A stretch of DNA of 5,711 nucleotides from Planctomycetota bacterium (GTDB lineage: Bacteria; Planctomycetota; Phycisphaerae; Sedimentisphaerales; SM23-30), in the NCBI GenBank assembly GCA_029573975.1, contig JAKQBU010000305.1, positions 1 to 5,711 on the forward strand. Direction: 5' to 3'. How positions within the stretch are numbered: the first letter of the stretch is position 1; each line of letters starts with the position of its first letter. Of this stretch, positions 5,352 through 5,711 are shown one piece after another. The position numbers and the translations under genes are program-made. Below the pieces are notes generated by a model. That model did no database searches and was not told the origin of the DNA. It worked only from the letters and a program-made list of their open reading frames with translations.

Positions 5352-5711
5352 ATGATGGCTGATTCTGAATTATCCGAGCGGACAAGCCAGCGAGTGAAAT
5401 CGATTGATGCGCTGCGCGGTTTTGATATGTTCTGGATTATCGGCGGGGGCGGCCTGATAAAACATATCGCTGAGGTATATCCCTGTTCTTTCCTGATATT
5501 TTTAAGCAGCCAATGCGAGCATGTACGGTGGGAAGGATTTCATTTCGAGGATTTGATTTTCCCTTTATTTCTTTTTATCGTCGGGGTGGTACTGCCGTAC
5601 TCGATCCATAACCGGATACAGCGGGGAGCTACCCATAAACAGCTCTATTATCATATTTTCATCAGAACCGCTATCCTGCTGGTGATGGGGCTGGTTTTCA
5701 ACGGGCTTTTG
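5352..5711 (+). CDS. DUF5009 / heparan-alpha-glucosaminide N-acetyltransferase-like membrane protein, N-terminal fragment
   Basis: The frame stays open to the right edge and gives the first 120 residues, beginning MMADSELSERTSQRVKSIDA. The signature SIDALRGFDMFWIIGGGGLI (17-36) is typical of DUF5009 proteins, relatives of the lysosomal heparan-alpha-glucosaminide N-acetyltransferase and the bacterial NagX/YeiB-type multi-pass family. Further matches are HVRWEGFHFEDLIFPLFLFI (57-76), whose following residues VGVVLPYSI complete the second hydrophobic segment, and a third hydrophobic segment at about 101-120. Family members are usually near 370-400 residues with about ten helices, so roughly two thirds is missing. 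ATG 5352 has AGGA (5341-5344) 7 bases upstream; ATG 5355 is the alternative. These proteins are thought to transfer acyl groups to sugars across the inner membrane, but the substrate here is unknown. It lies 124 bases past the operon, beyond the inverted-repeat element, so it may be a separate unit. Confidence 0.85.
   Translation, partial: MMADSELSERTSQRVKSIDALRGFDMFWIIGGGGLIKHIAEVYPCSFLIFLSSQCEHVRWEGFHFEDLIFPLFLFIVGVVLPYSIHNRIQRGATHKQLYYHIFIRTAILLVMGLVFNGLL

Overview
The window looks like part of a chromosome from a Gram-negative bacterium. An lpxB fragment implies lipid A synthesis. A GldA/GldF/GldG-type ABC system followed by a DUF4340 protein and a DUF5009-type membrane acyltransferase is a combination I associate with the Planctomycetes/Verrucomicrobia side of the tree, Phycisphaerae-like lineages in particular. 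That placement is inference from gene content and moderate GC. It was not tested by any search.

Layout: (1) 1-209, minus strand, the first 69 codons of lpxB, running off the left edge. (2) 210-513, a 304-base divergent intergenic region with a good sigma70-type promoter pointing right, A-tracts in UP-element position, an inverted repeat around the -10 box, and two short hairpins in the leader. (3) 514-5227, four plus-strand genes with tight spacing: a GldA-type ATPase, a GldF-type ABC-2 permease, a GldG-type membrane-anchored auxiliary protein and a DUF4340 protein. The permease and GldG-type genes overlap by one base (TGATG), and each of the four has a recognisable Shine-Dalgarno sequence. 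(4) 5228-5351, a short intergenic region filled by a 98-bp structure with 16-base near-perfect inverted arms. (5) 5352-5711, the first 120 codons of a multi-pass DUF5009-type acyltransferase relative, running off the right edge.

The first four plus-strand genes most likely form one operon and one envelope machine. The ATPase would drive the six-helix permease. The GldG-type protein, anchored at both ends, and the single-helix DUF4340 protein would supply the extracytoplasmic part. The substrate is unknown, and nothing visible links the set to gliding beyond family resemblance. lpxB and the acyltransferase may belong to separate transcription units with envelope-related roles.

The best candidates for something undescribed are the GldAFG-DUF4340 complex, whose function outside gliding bacteria is not settled, and the MITE-like inverted-repeat element before the last gene. 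The rest of the window is ordinary coding sequence without visible frameshifts.
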